A stretch of DNA of 64,000 nt from Marinobacter sp. LQ44 (GTDB taxonomy: Bacteria; Pseudomonadota; Gammaproteobacteria; Pseudomonadales; Oleiphilaceae), in the NCBI RefSeq assembly GCF_001447155.2, contig NZ_CP014754.1:3782001-3846000 (forward strand), in the 5' to 3' direction. The translations under genes were made by a program, and so were the position numbers. The notes under the pieces are model-generated. The model did no database searches, was not told the origin of the DNA, and saw nothing but the letters and a program-made list of their open reading frames with translations. The number at the start of each line of letters is the position of its first letter. Within the stretch, counting starts at the first letter, position 1. Below, one piece after another: positions 39,401-48,600 of the stretch.

Positions 39401-39844
39401 ATGATGAACAAAGAACTGATGACTGCAAAAATCCTGGAAGCCAAAGTTGCCAAGGGCATGACCTGGGAAGCGATTGCTGAATCCATTGGCATGTCCCCGG
39501 TGTTCACCACCTCAGCCTGCCTGGGCATGAACAGCTTTACCGAAGACAAGGCGTTTGCCCTGTGCGAAACCCTGGGCCTGGACAAGCCGGTGGCTGAGGC
39601 ATTGCAGGTTTGCCCGAAGAAAGCCTGGGAAGGCGGTGTGCCCCAGGACCCGCTGATCTACCGTTTGTACGAGATCGTGGGTGTGTATGGCGACACCATG
39701 AAGGAGCTGATCCATGAGAAGTTTGGTGATGGCATTATGAGTGCGATTGATTTCACCATGGATATCGAGAAGGAGGAGAATCCCAAGGGTGACCGGGTGG
39801 TGGTTACACTTAACGGGAAGTTCCTGCCTTACAAAGCCTGGTAA
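39401..39844 (+). CDS. cynS: Cyanate hydratase (cyanase)
   Basis: A 147-residue enzyme that converts cyanate and bicarbonate to ammonia and CO2. The C-terminal catalytic domain holds the conserved YRLYEIVGVYG (Arg and Glu) and HEKFGDGIMSAIDF (Ser), matching Arg96, Glu99 and Ser122 of the E. coli enzyme; the N-terminal half is the helical DNA-binding-like domain. I choose ATG 39401 with AGAGGA 7 nt upstream. It supplies nitrogen from imported cyanate. No carbonic anhydrase gene is adjacent. Confidence 0.95.
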   Translation: MMNKELMTAKILEAKVAKGMTWEAIAESIGMSPVFTTSACLGMNSFTEDKAFALCETLGLDKPVAEALQVCPKKAWEGGVPQDPLIYRLYEIVGVYGDTMKELIHEKFGDGIMSAIDFTMDIEKEENPKGDRVVVTLNGKFLPYKAW

Positions 39845-39852
39845 TTATTGGA

Positions 39853-40259
39853 GTTTGTCCGCCCCCCTAGCCTTCCCGTTGTGCGGGCGGGCTTGCGGGG
39901 TGGCTGTTGGATTTTTTTTGGAAAAACAACTCGCTTCGCTCAGACATCTTTTTCCGGCAAAAAATCCAACAGCCACCCCGCGCCGACGGGCATTGGCGGG
40001 TATTCGCTTGATAACAGCGCCAATACATTTGGTGCTTAAAATTGCAAACGATCGATTCGGTGCAACGGTCACGCGCACTTCGGGATACTTTCGTTGCTTT
40101 TTGCCCTCGGTATCCCTGTGCTGCCCGTCGGTAGGGGGGTATGGGGTATTTTTCTGGCAGGGAAAAAGATGTCTGAGCGAAGCGAGTTGTTTTTCCCAGA
40201 AGAAAAATACCCCATACCCCGCGTACCCGCCCGCCAACCAGCCGGTTAGGAGCCCAAGC
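39853..40259 (+). repeat. Composite hairpin element, copy 4 (full, A then B)
   Basis: About 407 bp between the convergent cynS and ilvD genes. Hairpin A is 39895-39981, hairpin B 40136-40220; both keep the conserved loop. The spacer belongs to the copy 2 subtype and has hairpin GCGCCAA...TTGGTGC at 40017-40035, with pairing kept through a G-U wobble. A second partial right terminus follows (GAAGGCCAGGAGCCCC at about 40281-40296). The left terminus is the most degenerate. Confidence 0.9.
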
Positions 40260-40303
40260 CAGACCCAGCCCGCAAACCGGGAAGGCCAGGAGCCCCAGTC
40301 GGG

Positions 40304-41980
40304 CTACGGCAGGTCAGTAACGGCCCCCGTAGATGCAGAACTGACCACCCGGGCATACTTGGCGAGAACACCCCGAGTGAATCTTGGCTCGGGTGGCGTC
40401 CAGGCTTTGCGGCGTTTCTCCATTTCCTCTTCAGAGATCTCCAGGATGATAGAGTTGTTGACTGCATCAATGGTGATGGTGTCGCCATCTTCTACCAGGG
40501 CAATCGGCCCACCAACGGCCGCCTCCGGGGTGATGTGACCAACCACGAAGCCGTGGCTGCCGCCGGAGAACCGGCCGTCGGTGATCAGGGCAACATCGCT
40601 GCCCAGGCCCTTGCCCATGATGGCGGAAGTTGGGCTGAGCATTTCCCGCATGCCGGGGCCGCCTTTGGGGCCTTCGTAGCGGATCACTAGCACATCGCCG
40701 GCCACCACGGTACCGTCGAGGATGCGTTCCTGCGCTTCTTCTTCTGAATGGAATACCCGTGCCCTGCCGGAGAAGTGGGTGCCTTCCTTGCCGGTGATTT
40801 TGGCCACGGAGCCTTCCGGCGCCAGGTTGCCAAACAGAATGCGCAAGTGACTGTCTGCTTTGATGGGGTTTTCAAAGGCCCGGATGATTTGCTGGTTTTC
40901 CGGGTAGGGGGTAACTGTCGCGAGGTTTTCAGCCAGGGTTTTTCCGGTCACCGTCATGCAGTCGCCGTGCAGCAGGCCCCTCTCCAGCAGCATCTTCATC
41001 AACGGCTGGATACCGCCGATGGCCACCAGCTCCGACATCATGTAATGGCCAGACGGCCGCAAATCGGCCAGTACCGGCACCTGTTTACCAATGCGCACGA
41101 AGTCATCCAGCGACAACTCCACACCAACCGTACTGGCCATGCCCAGCAGGTGCAGTACCGCGTTGGTGGAACCGCCCAGGGCAATGACCACGGTAATCGC
41201 GTTCTCGAAAGCCTCACGAGTCATGATGTCGGACGGCTTGATGTCTGCTTCCAGCAGCTTCAGCACCGCCGCTCCAGCGGCTTCGCAGTCAGCCAGTTTG
41301 GTGTCAGACACCGCATTCTGCGCCGAACTGCCCGGCAGGCTCATGCCCATGGCCTCAATGGCCGAGGCCATGGTATTGGCCGTGTACATACCCCCACAGG
41401 AACCCGGCCCCGGAATGGCGGTTTCCTCGATCTGCTTCACCTCAATCAGGTCCATATTGCCGCGGGCATGGGCACCCACCGCTTCGAAAACCGAAATGAT
41501 ATCGGTGTGATTCTCACCGGGCATGATGGTACCGCCGTAAACAAACACCGACGGCCGGTTCAGCCGCGCCAACCCCATCATGCAACCCGGCATGTTCTTG
41601 TCACAGCCACCAATCGCCACCAGCCCGTCAAAACCCTCACAACCGGCCACGGTTTCAATGGAATCCGCAATCACCTCCCGCGACACCAGCGAATACTTCA
41701 TCCCCTCCGTGCCGTTGGCAATGCCGTCTGAAATCGTGATGGTGTTAAAAATCAGACTTTTGCCCCCCGCTGCGTCTGCCCCCTTGGCCGCTTCCCGGGC
41801 CAGACCGTCAATGTGCATATTGCAGGGCGTCAGATTACTCCAGGTAGAGGCAATACCCACCTGCGGCTTCCGAAAGTCCTCATCCTGAAACCCCACCGCA
41901 CGCAACATCGCGCGACTGGCAGACTTGTTAATACCATCCACCACCGGTGCGGAATAACGACGTCGTTTATCCGTGGTCAT
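40304..41980 (-). CDS. ilvD: Dihydroxy-acid dehydratase
   Basis: A 558-residue iron-sulfur enzyme of isoleucine/valine biosynthesis. Cluster-ligand cysteines lie in [12 protein letters not shown] and [15 protein letters not shown]; the C-terminus has [19 protein letters not shown] place the start at 41980 ([16 protein letters not shown]) with GGGAGG upstream. The open frame continues to 42385 through a composite repeat, but that extension encodes repeat-derived sequence. It is the third gene after ilvG and ilvM. Confidence 0.94.
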   Translation of the reverse strand: MTTDKRRRYSAPVVDGINKSASRAMLRAVGFQDEDFRKPQVGIASTWSNLTPCNMHIDGLAREAAKGADAAGGKSLIFNTITISDGIANGTEGMKYSLVSREVIADSIETVAGCEGFDGLVAIGGCDKNMPGCMMGLARLNRPSVFVYGGTIMPGENHTDIISVFEAVGAHARGNMDLIEVKQIEETAIPGPGSCGGMYTANTMASAIEAMGMSLPGSSAQNAVSDTKLADCEAAGAAVLKLLEADIKPSDIMTREAFENAITVVIALGGSTNAVLHLLGMASTVGVELSLDDFVRIGKQVPVLADLRPSGHYMMSELVAIGGIQPLMKMLLERGLLHGDCMTVTGKTLAENLATVTPYPENQQIIRAFENPIKADSHLRILFGNLAPEGSVAKITGKEGTHFSGRARVFHSEEEAQERILDGTVVAGDVLVIRYEGPKGGPGMREMLSPTSAIMGKGLGSDVALITDGRFSGGSHGFVVGHITPEAAVGGPIALVEDGDTITIDAVNNSIILEISEEEMEKRRKAWTPPEPRFTRGVLAKYARVVSSASTGAVTDLP

Positions 41981-42140
41981 AAAAGTGCCTCCCATCAAAA
42001 GAAAAGTCATCCAACCAGCAAAACCCACAAATCTCCAAAGCGCAACCGCTGTCAAAAAAGCGCCGCAGGCAAAAAGCAGCCTATACCAGAGCAGCTCGTA
42101 GGTAGGGGGACAACACATTCCCAGGAAGTTTCCCCGTGAA
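41981..42140. other. Intergenic stretch between ilvD and the half element
   Basis: No gene is supported. On the minus strand a TTGACA hexamer lies about 70 nt before ilvD, but no good -10 follows at standard spacing. The element's missing B half is not visible here. Confidence 0.35.
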
Positions 42141-42284
42141 CCCGCCAATGCCCGTCGGCGCGGGGTGGCTGTTGGATTTTTTGCCGGAAAAAGATGTCTG
42201 AGCGAAGCGAGTTGTTTTTCCAAAAAAAATCCAACAGCCACCCCGCAAGCCCGCCCCCACAACCGGAAGTCTGGGAGCCCAAGC
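42141..42284 (-). repeat. Composite hairpin element, copy 5 (A half only)
   Basis: Only the outer terminus, hairpin A (42160-42246) and the first 19 nt of the spacer (CCCGCCAATGCCCGTCGGC) are present; hairpin B and the other terminus are missing. The sequence is otherwise nearly identical to the full copies. It lies inside the ilvG-ilvM-ilvD operon, between ilvM and ilvD, showing that the A half can exist alone. Confidence 0.88.
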
Positions 42285-42290
42285 AGACCC

Positions 42291-42572
42291 TTAGGCAGAA
42301 ACAGAGCGAGCCGAAGCCGCCTGTTCCAGAAGGACCACATCCACAACCGTATGCAGCTTCTCCAGCTGAGAGCGTAACATGGCAATAGGCCGACTGCCGG
42401 AAAGGGTCAGGGCGATATCCAGGTAGTCATCGGCAGACTCCATAGACATACGCGAAATCTGGAACCCCCGAACCCGCACCACCTGGCAAAGCCGCTCCAG
42501 CGCCGCCGCCTCCGGGTTCATCCGACAGTTCAACGTATAACTCGGTAACGCTGTTTGTGCTTGCGCGCTCAT
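42291..42572 (-). CDS. ilvM: Acetolactate synthase small (regulatory) subunit, IlvM type
   Basis: A 93-residue ACT-domain protein ([20 protein letters not shown], then [12 protein letters not shown]) of the short IlvM kind rather than the longer IlvH/IlvN. It activates and stabilises the large subunit. Its start overlaps the ilvG stop by 4 nt (ATGA). The short tail ends just before the half copy of the composite repeat. Confidence 0.88.
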   Translation of the reverse strand: MSAQAQTALPSYTLNCRMNPEAAALERLCQVVRVRGFQISRMSMESADDYLDIALTLSGSRPIAMLRSQLEKLHTVVDVVLLEQAASARSVSA

Positions 42573-44266
42573 GCTACGTGCTCCTTACTGGTGGTAGTGC
42601 GACGGTTTTCGTCAATCATGTCTCGGTTACTGGCGCCGGGTTTCACGATCGGCCAGACATTCTCCTCCCGGCTGATGGCCACGTGCAGCAACATCGGGCC
42701 GTCGTAAGCCAGGATCGTCTCAATACCCCGACGAATCTGATCGGTGCGCTCAATGTGCAGGGCCGGGATATCAAACGCCCGGGCCATGGCGACAAAGTCC
42801 GGGTTGTCGTCCAGGTTGATGTGGCTCTCCCGGTTGTTGTAGAACAGCTCCTGCTGCTGGCGTACCATGCCCAGGCATTGGTTATCCAGAATGATCAGCT
42901 TGAGCGGCAGGTTATAGCGGCGAATGGTAGCCAGCTCCTGGGCGTTCATCATGAACGAGCCGTCGCCGGTGACATTGATGACCGTGCCTCGACGATTGGC
43001 AAACTGGGCGCCGATGGCCGCCGGCAGGCCGAAGCCCATGGTGCCCAGGCCGCCACTGGTTAAGTGGTGGCGTGGGTGATCGAATTCGTAATGCTGGGCC
43101 ACCCACATCTGGTGCTGGCCAACGTCACAGGCGATGACCGTATCATCCGGCGTAATCCGTGAAAGCTGACGGATAAACGCGGGGCCGGTGATCGGCGCCA
43201 GGGCTTCCTCGTTGTCCGCAGCCTGGAAGCCACCGGTGGTGTGCCAGGTTCTGCATTGCTTCTGCCAGTGGGCAATGGCCAGTGGCCTCTCCGTCAAGGC
43301 CTCGGTGAACGCAGGCAATATCCGGTTCAGGTCACCCCGCAGGGCCAGGTCTGCCGGGCGCAGCTTGTTGATCTCGGCGGCGTCGGCGTCGATGTGAATC
43401 ATCCGGGCGTTGGGCGCGAAGCCGTCCAGTTTGCCGGTGGCACGGTCGTCCAGGCGGGCGCCGATAACCAGCAGCAGGTCGCATTCATCAACCGCTTTAT
43501 TGGCCGCCCGGGACCCGTGCATGCCCAACATGCCGAGGCTGTGAGGATTGTTCTTGCCCGGGTTGCCAATCCCCTTAAGGGTCACAACACCCGGCAGGGC
43601 TGAGGTGTCGGCAAAGGCGCGGAAGCTTTCCTCCGCGCGGGCCAGAGATACGCCGCCGCCACTGTAGAGCAGGGGGCGTTTGGCTGAGTAAAGCATGGCC
43701 AGCGCTTCGGAAATCTCCGGGCAAAGCGGGTCTGGCTGAACGCAGGTTGTAGCAGCCGGCGCCTCGATCTCTGTCAACTGAATGTCTTTGGGAATATCAA
43801 TCCACACCGGCCCTGGCCGACCGCTCTGGGCCAGGGTAATGGCTTCTTCCACAATGGCGGGCAGGGCCTCGGCGTCGTCCACCAGGTAACTGTGTTTCAC
43901 GATGCCCAGGGTCATACCCAGAATGTCCGTTTCCTGGAAGGCATCGGTGCCAATCAATCCGGATGGAACCTGCCCGGTGATTACCAGCATGGGAATGGAA
44001 TCCATATAGGCATTGGCAACGCCGGTGATCAGGTTGGTGGCGCCGGGGCCAGAGGTGGCAATGCAAACGCCGATCTCGCCACTGGCCCGAGCATATCCAT
44101 CGGCAGCCAGGGCGCACGCCTGTTCGTGGCGGCACAGCACGTGCTCCACACCCACATCGTCCACCAGGGCATCGTATAGCGGCATGATGCAGCCACCCGG
44201 ATAGCCGAATACGGTATGGATGTTGTGGCGGTGGAACGCTTCAAGAATGTGCTGTGCGCCGTTCAT
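42569..44266 (-). CDS. ilvG: Acetolactate synthase large subunit, IlvG type
   Basis: A 565-residue thiamine-diphosphate enzyme that joins pyruvate with pyruvate or 2-oxobutyrate, the first common step to valine, leucine and isoleucine. The catalytic Glu is in CRHEQACALAADGYARASG, and the ThDP/Mg motif is GDGSFMMNAQELATI...LDNQ. The start at 44266 (MNGAQHILEAF) is the usual N-terminus. It follows an attenuator and heads the ilvGMD operon. Confidence 0.93.
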   Translation of the reverse strand: MNGAQHILEAFHRHNIHTVFGYPGGCIMPLYDALVDDVGVEHVLCRHEQACALAADGYARASGEIGVCIATSGPGATNLITGVANAYMDSIPMLVITGQVPSGLIGTDAFQETDILGMTLGIVKHSYLVDDAEALPAIVEEAITLAQSGRPGPVWIDIPKDIQLTEIEAPAATTCVQPDPLCPEISEALAMLYSAKRPLLYSGGGVSLARAEESFRAFADTSALPGVVTLKGIGNPGKNNPHSLGMLGMHGSRAANKAVDECDLLLVIGARLDDRATGKLDGFAPNARMIHIDADAAEINKLRPADLALRGDLNRILPAFTEALTERPLAIAHWQKQCRTWHTTGGFQAADNEEALAPITGPAFIRQLSRITPDDTVIACDVGQHQMWVAQHYEFDHPRHHLTSGGLGTMGFGLPAAIGAQFANRRGTVINVTGDGSFMMNAQELATIRRYNLPLKLIILDNQCLGMVRQQQELFYNNRESHINLDDNPDFVAMARAFDIPALHIERTDQIRRGIETILAYDGPMLLHVAISREENVWPIVKPGASNRDMIDENRRTTTSKEHVA

Positions 44267-44301
44267 GCTCGTTTTTCCCTTTTTTCTTTGCCGCAAAAAA
44301 A

Positions 44302-44335
44302 GAAACCCCCGGGACCTTTCGGTGCCGGGGGTTTC
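44302..44335 (-). terminator. ilv attenuator terminator
   Basis: On the minus strand GAAACCCCCGG...CCGGGGGTTTC forms a strong GC-rich stem with a GAAA loop, followed by a T-run (TTTCTTTTTTTGC): an intrinsic terminator 36 nt before ilvG. The leader segment CCGGGGGC at about 44384-44392 can pair instead with the 5' arm, giving the alternative antiterminator expected for attenuation. Confidence 0.85.
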
Positions 44336-44357
44336 TGGTGTCTTTGTCAGGTTGTCG

Positions 44358-44450
44358 CTATCTCACCCGCTTGTCCACGCAAAAGCCCCCGGACGGTACC
44401 ACGACCACCAGGACTAGCTTCACGATGACAACCATTGCGTTGAGATTCAT
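44358..44450 (-). CDS. ilvL: ilv leader peptide (ilvL-like)
   Basis: A 30-codon frame ahead of the attenuator encodes MNLNAMVVIVKLVLVVVVPS then GGFCVDKRVR. Of its 30 residues, 9 are valine, 3 leucine (including the run VVVV) and 1 isoleucine, the three amino acids made by the pathway. E. coli IlvL has a similar plan. Ribosome stalling at these codons would favour the antiterminator. The ribosome-binding site is weak, as is usual for leader peptides. A TTGCAA-N17-TTAGAT promoter candidate lies at 44496-44524. Confidence 0.82.
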   Translation of the reverse strand: MNLNAMVVIVKLVLVVVVPSGGFCVDKRVR

Positions 44451-44609
44451 AAAATCGACAGTCTGCTCTGAATTGATTCAAACAATGTGTGTAGAATCTA
44501 ACCCACGTTTAAATCCGGTTGCAACCGTTTATTGCCGGAAATGTGGTCTCGCCCGCCGAGCGTGGGTTGTCAGGGCCACCAATAAGAACGATTCCGTGGC
44601 GAGTGTTAC

Positions 44610-45692
44610 ATGACGAAAGCAAAATTGGGCTCTCTCGGGCTGTCACTTCTGATACTTGTGCTGCTGGTTGTCTGGATGGCGACTGGCGATGTAAAGGTGG
44701 CCAGTAAAGAGGCACCGGATGAGCCACAGGTGCAGGATGCAGATAGGATTCGGGTTGAAATTGAGACCCTTGAAGCAACCCGTTACCAACCAACCCTGAA
44801 ACTGCAGGGCCAGCTTGAGCCCTGGCGTTCGGTGATGGTGGGTGCGCGGGTAGCCGGCACGGTTGAGCGAATGCAGGTAGAGCTGGGGCAGAACGTTCGT
44901 GCCGGGCAGGAGTTGTTGCAGCTCTCTGTTGATGGCCGGGACGCCGTGGTAGAGCGCTGGCGCGCCAGCATTCAAAAGCTGGAGGCTGACCTTGCCGCCG
45001 CGCGCCGGTTGAGAGCCAGCAACCTGGCAGCGGAGACCGATATTCTCAGACTACAGAGTGACCTGGCGGCAGCCCGGGCGGAGCTGGTAGCGGCGGAACT
45101 CGCGGTCAGGCACATTCGGCCCGAGGCCCCGTTTGACGGCGTGGTTAACCGCAAAGATGTGGAGCAGGGCGATCTTGTGCAGGTGGGTACGCCGATGCTG
45201 GAACTGGTGCAGATTGACCGGCTCAAAGCCACCGGCAGAATTCCACAGCAAACCGTGAAGGATGTTCAGCCGGGGCAGGCAGTGGAGGTTAATCTTCTGG
45301 ATGGCACACGGCTGGCCGGTGTCGTCAGCTTTGTTGCCAGCGCGGCAAGCCCCGAAACCCGCAGTTTTGCCGTTGAAATTGTTGTGGAGAATCCCGAACA
45401 AAAACGCGCGGCTGGGGGCACGGCCAACCTGAATATCCGGTTGCCCGAGCAGGATGCGATTTTTATCTCACCGGCGTATCTGAGCCTGGACGATGACGGC
45501 CGGCCCGGCGTGAAATATGTGGATGACAGCAACGCTGTGGTTTTCCGGAACGTCCAGCTGTTGAGCGTATCCACCAACGGTGCCTGGGTGTCTGGCCTGC
45601 CGGAGCAGATTCGCCTGATTACCCGTGGTGGCGGTTTTGTGGCCGAGGGTGAACAGGTTGAGCCTGTTGATCGCTCGGATCGGCGGGGTTGA
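44610..45692 (+). CDS. RND efflux pump periplasmic adaptor (membrane fusion protein)
   Basis: A 360-residue HlyD/AcrA-like adaptor. An N-terminal transmembrane anchor (LSLLILVLLVVWMATG) replaces the lipobox of AcrA. The lipoyl half (GRVAGTVERMQVELGQNVRAG), a coiled-coil hairpin (about residues 115-165) and beta-barrel follow. It links the inner-membrane pump encoded next to an outer-membrane channel, but no tolC-like gene is present. It diverges from the ilv operon. The substrate is unknown. Confidence 0.87.
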   Translation: MTKAKLGSLGLSLLILVLLVVWMATGDVKVASKEAPDEPQVQDADRIRVEIETLEATRYQPTLKLQGQLEPWRSVMVGARVAGTVERMQVELGQNVRAGQELLQLSVDGRDAVVERWRASIQKLEADLAAARRLRASNLAAETDILRLQSDLAAARAELVAAELAVRHIRPEAPFDGVVNRKDVEQGDLVQVGTPMLELVQIDRLKATGRIPQQTVKDVQPGQAVEVNLLDGTRLAGVVSFVASAASPETRSFAVEIVVENPEQKRAAGGTANLNIRLPEQDAIFISPAYLSLDDDGRPGVKYVDDSNAVVFRNVQLLSVSTNGAWVSGLPEQIRLITRGGGFVAEGEQVEPVDRSDRRG

Positions 45693-45697
45693 CGGCC

Positions 45698-48600
45698 ATG
45701 CGAGCGCTGATTTCGGCGGCCATGGACCGCAGCCGCACCACCATGTTGCTGTTCCTGTTTCTGTTATTGGGCGGTATGGCAGCCTATCAGGCGATTCCCA
45801 AGGAATCCAACCCTGACGTCACCATACCCATGATCTATGTATCCATGACCCTGGAGGGCATCAGCCCCGAAGACGCCGAACGACTGTTGGTGCGCCCCAT
45901 GGAACAGGAACTGCGATCCCTGGAAGGCATCAAGGAGATGCGGGGCAACGCCTCGGAAGGTCACGCCTCGGTGATGCTGGAGTTTGATGCAGGCTTCAAT
46001 CCCGACAAAGCGTTGCAGGATGTCCGGGAAAAGGTGGATACAGCCCGCACCAAGTTGCCCCAGGAAGCCGACGAGCCCCGGGTAAATGAGATCAACGTCT
46101 CCCTGTTTCCCGTACTGTCGATCGGTTTGTCTGGCCCACTTTCTGAGCGTGAGCTCATCACGATTGCCCGTCGCCTGCAGGATGCCATTGAAGCGATTCC
46201 CGAAGTGTTGGAAGTCGACATTGGTGGTGACCGCGAGGACCTTCTGGAAATCGTGGTGGATGCCCAGGTGCTGGAAAGCTACGGCATTGACTTCGACCAG
46301 ATGGCCTCTCTGGTCACGCGCAATAATCAGCTGGTTGCCGCCGGCTCACTGGACACCGGTAATGGCCGTATGGCCCTGAAAGTGCCGGGGGTAATCGAGA
46401 CCATCGAGGATGTGATGTCGATGCCGGTGAAGGTAGACGGCGATTCGGTGGTTACCTTTGGCGATGTGGCTATGCTGCAGCGTACCTTTAAAGACCCTAC
46501 CGGTTTTGCCCGCATCAATGGCGAGCCGGCACTGGTGTTGGAAGTGTCCAAACGCTCAGGCGCCAACATTATTGAAACCATCGAGAAAATCCGCGCGCTG
46601 ATCGACGACGCCAGACCACGGCTGCCAGACGCTCTGGACATTCGCTACATCATGGATCAGTCCGATGAAGTTCGGGATATTCTGTCTGACCTCCTGAATA
46701 ACGTGATGACCGCCATCGTGCTGGTGATCATTGTGGTCATTGCCACCATGGGGCCCCGCTCCGCGTTCCTGGTGGGCCTGACCATTCCGGGCGCCTTCCT
46801 GAGTGGTATCCTGGTGATCTGGAGTATGGGGCTTACCCTCAATATCGTGGTGCTGTTCAGCCTGATTCTGGTAGCGGGCATGCTGGTGGATGGCGCCATT
46901 GTGGTGTCTGAGCTGGCGGACCGGAACCTCAGCGATGGTCAGCCGGTGAAAACCGCCTGGGTAGAAGCCGCCTCGCGAATGGCCTGGCCGGTTATAGCCT
47001 CAACCGCCACCACGCTTGCGGTTTTCGTACCCCTGTTGTTCTGGCCTGGAGTTGTGGGCGAGTTCATGAAGTTCCTGCCGATGACCGTGCTGATTTGTCT
47101 GATCGCCTCGCTGGCCATGGCTCTGGTGTTCCTGCCAGTGATGGGCGGTGTCACTGGCGGCCGGCGTGTGCACCAGGACGCCACGGAAGGGCGGTTCATG
47201 ATCATTTACCGCAATACCCTGGGCACCTTGCTGCGCCGCCCGGGGTTGACCCTGTTGGGTGCGTTGGGAGTGATTATCCTGATTTACGCCGCCTATGGCC
47301 GTTTCAACCACGGCGTGGAATTTTTCCCGAGTGTGGAACCGGATTCTGCCCAGGTGCAGGTGCGTGCCCGGGGTGATCTGTCTGTGTGGGAGCGAGACGC
47401 CATTGTGCGCCAGGTGGAGCAGCGCCTGCAGAATATGCCGGAAGTAAAAGCTCTTTATGCGCGTTCCATGCTGTCAACCAGCACCCAACTGGCGCCCGAT
47501 GTCATCGGGGTGTTGCAGTTCCAGTTCAACGACTGGTTTACCCGCCGCACCGCCACCGACATTCTGGAGGATTTTCGAGAACGAACCAGGGACATCCCCG
47601 GCATCGAGCTGGAATTTCGCAAGCAGGAAGGTGGCCCGGCAGAGGGCAAGCCCATCGAGCTTCAGGTCAGCAGTATGAACAGTGACGAGCTGAATGAGTA
47701 TGTGGATGAGATTCAGCGGCAGATGCGAGCATTGGGTGGCTTCGCCGATATCGAGGATGACCGCAGCCTGCCGGGCATCGAGTGGCGCCTGCAGGTAGAC
47801 CGGGAAGCGGCGGCCCGCTTTGGTACCGACGTGTTGAGTATAGGCAGTGCCGTGCGCCTGGTCACCAACGGTCTGGTGCTGGCTACCTACCGGCCGGAAG
47901 ATGTTCGGGATGAAGTCGATATAGCCGTGCGGGTACCAAACAACTGGCGGGAGCTGGACCACCTGCAACGCCAGACCATCCACACCCCGCGCGGCCAGGT
48001 GCCACTATCGGAATTTGTCAGCCTCGAACCGGGGGATAAAACCGGCTCCATTGTGCGGGTAGACGGCCAACGCACCATCACCATCAAATCCGACGTTGCT
48101 CCGGGCCGGCGCATGGATGAGGTTTTGCGCAGCCTGCAGGCCGAAATGCCAGAGCCACCCGAGGGGGTAAGCGTTCGCTTCGCCGGTGAGAATGAAGACC
48201 AGCAACAGGCGGCCACCTTCCTGACCACAGCGTTTCTGGTGGCGGTGGGCCTGATGCTGCTGATACTGGTCACTCAGTTTAACTCTCTCTACCAGACTTT
48301 CCTGATCTTGTCGGCGATTGTGCTGTCGACCGCCGGCGTGCTGCTGGGCCTGCTGGTCAACGGCCAGTCCTTCGGGGTGGTGATGGTGGGTATGGGAATC
48401 ATTGCCCTGGCAGGCATTGTAGTGAACAACAACATCATCCTGATTGATACCTTCAACCAGATGAAGAAGGAGGGCAAGGCCGCCTACGAGGCCGCCCTGG
48501 AAACCGGTTGCCTGCGTTTACGGCCGGTGCTGCTGACGGCCATTACCACCATTCTGGGCCTGATGCCCATGGTGCTGGGCGTCAACGTCAACCTGCTGGA

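Noticed and set aside
39845..40237. A 130-codon minus-strand frame, and similar frames at 29838-30323, 31459-31962, 31802-32161 and 33608-33841
   Set aside because: They run through the composite hairpin elements, appear on both strands with the same recurring peptides, and lack ribosome-binding sites.
29907..42284. A CRISPR array
   Set aside because: The repeats are ~402 bp, in both orientations and separated by genes. There are no short regular repeat-spacer units and no cas genes.
41981..42385. N-terminal extension of ilvD by 135 codons
   Set aside because: It crosses the half element, encodes repeat-derived peptide, and the start at 41980 has a good ribosome-binding site and the usual IlvD N-terminus.
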